DNA of 8,629 nucleotides from DTYU01 sp040757355 (GTDB taxonomy: Bacteria > Bacillota > Desulfotomaculia > Desulfotomaculales > Ammonificaceae). Numbering within the stretch: position 1 is the stretch's first letter; the number at the start of each line of letters is the position of its first letter. The position numbers and the translations under genes are program-made. The notes beneath the pieces were generated by a model that worked only from the letters and a program-made list of their open reading frames with translations, did no database searches and was not told the origin of the DNA. Shown in pieces: positions 5,593 to 8,629 of the stretch. Location: assembly GCA_040757355.1 (NCBI GenBank), contig JBFLWY010000075.1, forward strand, positions 1-8,629, given 5' to 3'.

Positions 5593-6642
5593 TTACTGCT
5601 GCGGTTTTTCTTCCGCCTGCATCTTCTTGACCGGGAACCAGTGGCAGTTGTTGCAATAGGTACCCGTTACGTTCTGCCCTGGCTTCGGCGTCTCGATGCT
5701 GTGGCACGCGAAGCAGTTAAGCAACCCCTTCGTCTTCGCGGCATTAGCGTGCTGCGACATAAAGTTGCTGCCGTGGAAAGCCGGCCGCTTCATGTGGCAG
5801 TCATAGCAGAGCGATGTGGCCCGTTCGAAGTCGATAATCTTGTCACCGGTCCCGGACTCAGCAAACTTCATGCCCTCGCGGTTAGCGTGGCAACGCGCGC
5901 AAAGGTCAACATTCTTGCGGCCTTCCTTTCCGTGGATGGAGAGGAAATCAGACTGCTCGTGGAAGGGCGCACTCCAGTTCTGCGGGTCGCTGTGACAAGC
6001 CTTACACGGAGTGTTAGGCTTCGCGGTCTTGTGACAGTCGAGGCAGACCCACATCGTCGGCTGTCGCGTCAGATTGGTGGCCACCCGCTCGACACTTTTC
6101 GGTGTCCAGTCGGCATAGTTCGTGAAGCCGGGCCGCGAAATCACGTTTCGCTCGGCGATTGCCGCGTGGACCACCTGGAAGTGACAGTCGGTGCAGCCAA
6201 CGCGCGCCTTGTCGTGGAGTTCGTGCGGCACAATGAGGTCGCCCGGCAAGGAGAAGGCCCGGTTGGGTGAGTGGCACGATTTGCAAGTGTCACCCGGGAT
6301 CTTGTTTTTGATTTTGATCGGTTTGGAGAAGGAGCCCGTGTTATGCGCTGCCTGCATTGCCGCCATATCTAAATTAGTATGGCACTTTTCGCAACTGATC
6401 TGGCTATGGGAAGAGGCCATCCAGGTTGCGATTTCCGGCTGCATCTCATGGCAATCGCCACACTTTCCGCCGCCGATTTTACCTTCCACCGCCGCCGGTT
6501 TCTCGCTATGGGAGGGTTCCGTCGTTGTTGGTTTCTCCTCCCCTTTACATCCGGCTATGATCACCATAAGGAAAACGAGCAGGACCAAAAAAACCGTAAC
6601 CGGTGATACGCCTTCACGCCACCGCTTGGAAAAGCGCTTCAC
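5593..6642 (-). CDS. decahaem c-type cytochrome lipoprotein
   Basis: A 349-residue exported electron carrier. The N-terminus is basic (MKRFSKRWR), then a hydrophobic stretch (about 15-30) ends in the lipobox IAGC, so Cys32 should be lipidated and the protein held on the outer face of the membrane. Ten CXXCH haem-binding motifs start at residues 61, 84, 120, 150, 200, 213, 248, 279, 310 and 330. The first part (CGDCHEMQPEIATWMASSH...CEKCH) resembles NapC/NrfH-type quinol-oxidising cytochromes, but there is no N-terminal membrane anchor helix of that type beyond the signal. The start is a GTG with AAGGAGGT 6 nt upstream. Likely roles are electron transfer from the menaquinone pool to a terminal reductase, metal or extracellular acceptor; the substrate is unknown. 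It has its own terminator and no partner gene next to it. The CcsA/ResC gene nearby supplies its assembly function. Confidence 0.93.
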   Translation of the reverse strand: MKRFSKRWREGVSPVTVFLVLLVFLMVIIAGCKGEEKPTTTEPSHSEKPAAVEGKIGGGKCGDCHEMQPEIATWMASSHSQISCEKCHTNLDMAAMQAAHNTGSFSKPIKIKNKIPGDTCKSCHSPNRAFSLPGDLIVPHELHDKARVGCTDCHFQVVHAAIAERNVISRPGFTNYADWTPKSVERVATNLTRQPTMWVCLDCHKTAKPNTPCKACHSDPQNWSAPFHEQSDFLSIHGKEGRKNVDLCARCHANREGMKFAESGTGDKIIDFERATSLCYDCHMKRPAFHGSNFMSQHANAAKTKGLLNCFACHSIETPKPGQNVTGTYCNNCHWFPVKKMQAEEKPQQ

Positions 6643-6723
6643 GTATTCACCTCCTTCCCGCTACTGATTTTCCTCGTATCTCGGTGGGAATGTATTCTAC
6701 GAAACCAACTTCAATTCCTTCTC

Positions 6724-6744
6724 TAGGATAAAAAATTCATCCTA
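6724..6744. promoter_or_regulatory. dyad upstream of the cytochrome gene
   Basis: TAGGAT (6724-6729) and ATCCTA (6739-6744) are perfect inverted 6-mers flanking an A-rich 9-bp spacer, about 80 bp upstream of the cytochrome start. It could be a repressor site or a small hairpin in the leader. A sigma-A promoter for the cytochrome gene could not be identified with confidence. Confidence 0.25.
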
Positions 6745-6768
6745 AAAGTATAAAAAACGTCACTCTTA

Positions 6769-6781
6769 CCACTTTAAGTGG
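6769..6781. promoter_or_regulatory. 13-bp palindrome CCACTTTAAGTGG, candidate operator
   Basis: A perfect palindrome with a single central base, in the 416-bp divergent region between the cytochrome and ahbC starts, about 125 bp upstream of the cytochrome GTG. A TATACT sequence (minus strand, about 6756-6751) lies just downstream on the cytochrome side, but it lacks a good -35 box. The factor is unknown. Confidence 0.3.
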
Positions 6782-6898
6782 GTTAGCTGTGAGGAATAAA
6801 TGAGGCTAATTCTTTTAACGGTTTCAGCTCAAACGTTCGCCGATCTCTCGATTCTTATAAGGACCTCCTGGTGAAGTTTTCGCTTTCTTGAATAAATA

Positions 6899-6927
6899 TT
6901 GACTAATTTTTTGACTAATGATATAAA
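6899..6927 (+). promoter_or_regulatory. candidate sigma-A promoter of ahbC
   Basis: TTGACT (6899-6904) and TATAAA (6922-6927) are separated by 17 bp and match the consensus at 5/6 positions each. The start would be near 6934, giving a leader of about 125 nt that contains the heptad repeats. The 9-mer TTGACTAAT occurs twice (6899-6907 and 6911-6919), 12 bp apart; the second copy sits inside the spacer and may be a regulator site. Confidence 0.6.
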
Positions 6928-6970
6928 AAAGTGACCAGCTTTACCGTTGCTTATGCTTCGGTCTTTTTTC

Positions 6971-7037
6971 TCAACGCCGAACGTTGAACGTCGAACGGAC
7001 CCTAAAGGTCTATCAATTTCAGCCGAACCTTGAACGT
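6971..7037. repeat. heptad repeats upstream of ahbC
   Basis: Consecutive 7-mers TCAACGC, CGAACGT, TGAACGT, CGAACGG occupy 6971-6998, and CGAACCT, TGAACGT follow at 7024-7037. The consensus is YGAACGN. The repeats lie in the ahbC leader and are the reverse complement, in form, of the GTTC repeats after the gene. Confidence 0.7.
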
Positions 7038-7058
7038 TTTTTTCGGAGGGGGTCTACA

Positions 7059-8207
7059 GTGCTCAGTATTTCAAAGATGGTTTCCGGCCAAAAAGAGGGC
7101 GGCGACGCTTTGCGCTACCATTTCGCAGAACGGCGTCCCGGGCCGGTTGTTGTTTGGAACTCGACCCGGGCCTGCAATCTGCGTTGCAAGCACTGTTACG
7201 CAAGCGCCACGGCCGGCCCGGCCCAGGGCGAACTGACCACAGAGGAGGCAAAGCGCTTTATTGACGGCGTGGCAAGAGCGAAGGCGCCTGTCCTGCTTTT
7301 TTCCGGCGGCGAGCCGCTGATGCGGCCGGATTTCTTTGAACTGGTCAACTATGCACGGGGACAAGGCATCCGCCCCGTTATTTCTACCAACGGAACACTG
7401 ATCTCGCTTGAAACGGCGCAGCAAATAAAGAAAGCCGGTGTCGGCTATGTCGGTGTCAGCCTTGACGGTCTGGAGGAACTCAACGACCGGATGCGCAAGG
7501 TAGATGGGGCCTTCCGGATGGCGCTCACAGGGATACGAAACTGCGTCGCAGTCGGCCAGCGGGTAGGGCTCAGATTCACCATCACCCAGGACAATTACCG
7601 GGATATCGCCGCTATTTTTGATCTGGTTGAACAGGAAGGGATAAACCGGGTCTGCTTTTACCACCTTGTTTCCGTGGGCAGGGGAGTAAGCCTGCGCGAT
7701 CAGGACTTGGCTCCCGAAGCAAAGCGGGCGGTGGTAGACCTTATCATCGAGCGGACAAAAGATTTCTGCCGGCGCGGTCTGGGGAAGGAGATTCTTACGG
7801 TGGATAACCACACCGACTCGGTTTACATCTACCTCAAACTGCGGGAAACCGAACCGGAAAGGGCAGAGGAGGTTTATAACTGGCTCAAGCAGGCCGGCGG
7901 CAACCGAAGCGGCAGCGGGATCGGGGCGGTGGACTGGTTAGGGAACGTCTACCCCGACCAGTTTACGCAGAACCACCCCCTGGGCAACATCAGGGAGAAG
8001 GAGTTCGGCGATATCTGGTATGACGAGTCACAGCCGTTGCTGAAACAGCTTAGAAACCGGAAACCGCTGTTGAAAGGACGCTGCGGCGCCTGTAAGTGGC
8101 TCGAGATCTGCAACGGCAACTTCCGTGCCCGGGCGGAAGCGGTTTACGGTGACTTCTGGGCACCGGACCCCGGTTGCTACCTTACGGATGAGGAAATCGG
8201 GGTTTAG
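7059..8207 (+). CDS. ahbC: AhbC/NirJ1-type radical SAM enzyme, 12,18-didecarboxysirohaem deacetylase
   Basis: I place the start at the GTG at 7059, with GGAGGGGG 6 nt upstream, giving 382 residues beginning MLSISKMVSG, as in AhbC/NirJ1 proteins; an in-frame ATG at 6984 would read through the heptad repeats. The radical SAM cluster motif is CNLRCKHC (Cys39, Cys43, Cys46), preceded by VVVWNSTRA; SAM-binding FSGGEPL follows (Gly83-Pro86). The C-terminal SPASM-like region has Cys342, Cys345, Cys351 and Cys373 for an auxiliary 4Fe-4S cluster. AhbC removes acetate side chains from 12,18-didecarboxysirohaem to give Fe-coproporphyrin III in the sirohaem-dependent haem pathway of sulfate reducers and archaea. 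The sister enzyme AhbD usually has a CRA after its Cys motif, where this protein has CYA; NirJ1 is the other name in use. It is alone in its transcription unit here; other pathway genes must lie outside. Confidence 0.78.
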   Translation: MLSISKMVSGQKEGGDALRYHFAERRPGPVVVWNSTRACNLRCKHCYASATAGPAQGELTTEEAKRFIDGVARAKAPVLLFSGGEPLMRPDFFELVNYARGQGIRPVISTNGTLISLETAQQIKKAGVGYVGVSLDGLEELNDRMRKVDGAFRMALTGIRNCVAVGQRVGLRFTITQDNYRDIAAIFDLVEQEGINRVCFYHLVSVGRGVSLRDQDLAPEAKRAVVDLIIERTKDFCRRGLGKEILTVDNHTDSVYIYLKLRETEPERAEEVYNWLKQAGGNRSGSGIGAVDWLGNVYPDQFTQNHPLGNIREKEFGDIWYDESQPLLKQLRNRKPLLKGRCGACKWLEICNGNFRARAEAVYGDFWAPDPGCYLTDEEIGV

Positions 8208-8210
8208 ATA

Positions 8211-8245
8211 GTTCGAGGTTCAAAGTTCGGGGTTCAATGTTCAAC
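8211..8245. repeat. five tandem GTTCNNN heptads after ahbC
   Basis: GTTCGAG, GTTCAAA, GTTCGGG, GTTCAAT and GTTCAAC follow each other without a gap, beginning 4 nt after the ahbC stop. The first four bases are invariant and the last three vary. A nearby 9-bp helix, 8255-8263 with 8283-8291, has no U-tract. Confidence 0.8.
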
Positions 8246-8295
8246 GTTTTTAAAAAGCCTCCGGGCAAGACTTTTTAGCTGACGGGGGCTTAAGA

Positions 8296-8323
8296 GTTAG
8301 ACGTTCGGGGTCCGAAGTTCTAG
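8296..8323. repeat. second, more degenerate heptad array
   Basis: GTTAGAC, GTTCGGG, GTCCGAA and GTTCTAG are contiguous 7-mers of the same kind as those at 8211, separated from them by 50 bp. The repeat fades after 8323. Confidence 0.6.
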
Positions 8324-8395
8324 TTCTAAAGAAGGGGTTTTTAGAACGGAAGTTGTTAACTGAGAAGGGTTTATTTTAGCCGGGTAAACAGTTGT

Positions 8396-8430
8396 AAAAG
8401 GGCGGGGTTGCCGCCCTTTTCGATTTTTTT
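8396..8430 (+). terminator. intrinsic terminator between ahbC and ccsA
   Basis: AAAAGGGCGG (8396-8405) pairs perfectly with CCGCCCTTTT (8411-8420) around a 5-nt loop, followed by CGA and seven Ts (8424-8430). It should end the ahbC transcript about 190-220 nt after its stop. On the minus strand the stem itself ends in four Ts, so it may also weakly terminate ccsA. Confidence 0.85.
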
Positions 8431-8472
8431 GCATATTAAAGCCTTAAACCTTTTTTAACTCCACATCTTGTT

Positions 8473-8629
8473 TTAATAACTATGCAGGCCCTCCATTAGG
8501 TGCGTTACACCGAAAAAAGTAAATAGTACGGTCGCGAAGCCCAGGATAGAGAGCCAAGCGCCGCGCCGGCCCCGCCAGGAACCCCTCGTCCAGCCGTGCA
8601 GATAGAAGGCGTATACGATCCAGGTAATG
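8473..8629 (-). CDS. ccsA: CcsA/ResC-type cytochrome c biogenesis protein, C-terminal end only
   Basis: The last 51 codons of a minus-strand gene whose start lies beyond the right edge (stop TAA at 8475-8473). The fragment reads ITWIVYAFYLHGW, then an arginine-rich loop (WRGRRGAW), then a hydrophobic helix LSILGFATVLFTFFGVTHL and the end MEGLHSY. This is the characteristic C-terminus of the CcsA/CcsB(ResC) family: two final membrane segments and a FxGV...GLHSY ending. With ResB/Ccs1 these proteins carry haem across the membrane and attach it to CXXCH motifs (System II). It is convergent with ahbC. Its presence fits the decahaem cytochrome and the haem-synthesis enzyme in this window. Only the tail is visible, so internal haem-binding histidines and the WWD motif cannot be checked. 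Confidence 0.75.
   Translation of the reverse strand, partial: ITWIVYAFYLHGWTRGSWRGRRGAWLSILGFATVLFTFFGVTHLMEGLHSY

Noticed and set aside
5641..6270. 209-codon plus-strand ORF opposite the cytochrome gene
   Set aside because: Antisense of the decahaem gene; no domain, no ribosome binding site that stands out, and the minus-strand frame is unmistakable.
6800..6874. 24-codon plus-strand ORF with a GAGGA upstream
   Set aside because: Very short, lies in the divergent control region upstream of the ahbC promoter, and has no recognisable features.
6984..7058. N-terminal extension of ahbC from the ATG at 6984
   Set aside because: The 25 extra residues come from heptad-repeat DNA; the GTG at 7059 has GGAGGGGG at ideal spacing and the family's usual N-terminus.
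7071..7811. 246-codon minus-strand ORF opposite ahbC
   Set aside because: Shadow of the radical SAM gene in GC-rich sequence; no recognisable protein features.

Overview
The window looks like chromosomal DNA of an anaerobic, endospore-forming, Gram-positive bacterium of the Peptococcaceae/Desulfotomaculum kind. The reasons are a spoVG-glmU-prs neighbourhood typical of Firmicutes, a candidate sigma-H promoter before spoVG, a membrane-anchored ten-haem cytochrome c lipoprotein, a System II cytochrome c assembly gene, and an AhbC-type radical SAM enzyme of the sirohaem-dependent haem pathway. The lineage is an inference; no rRNA or other phylogenetic marker is present.

Layout. (1) 1-1025, minus strand: a LysR-type regulator, followed by the start of an unidentified ORF that runs off the left edge. 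(2) 1026-1227: divergent control region with a candidate lysR promoter and operator dyads, and a close match to the sigma-H promoter consensus 5' of spoVG. (3) 1228-4331, plus strand: spoVG, one or two terminators, a 111-nt inverted-repeat element, a candidate structured RNA of about 220 nt, then glmU and prs, which overlap by one base. (4) 4328-5002, minus strand: a double PRC-barrel protein whose stop codon overlaps that of prs. (5) 5003-5592: repeat-rich intergenic DNA with a heptad-repeat cruciform and two long hairpins related to the one before the RNA, ending in the cytochrome terminator. (6) 5593-6642, minus strand: decahaem lipoprotein. (7) 6643-7058: control region with dyads, a good promoter for the next gene and heptad repeats. 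(8) 7059-8207, plus strand: ahbC/nirJ1, followed by further heptad repeats and a strong terminator. (9) 8473-8629, minus strand: the C-terminus of a CcsA/ResC haem-handling protein.

How the genes fit together. glmU makes UDP-GlcNAc for the cell wall and prs makes PRPP for nucleotide and cofactor synthesis. The right half concerns haem: AhbC acts in haem synthesis, CcsA/ResC takes part in haem delivery and attachment outside the membrane, and the decahaem lipoprotein is a plausible client. The least explained parts are the RNA at 1766-1985, the family of CCCAGCACT-ended hairpins, and the 7-bp-periodic repeats, which occur in opposite orientations on the two sides of ahbC.
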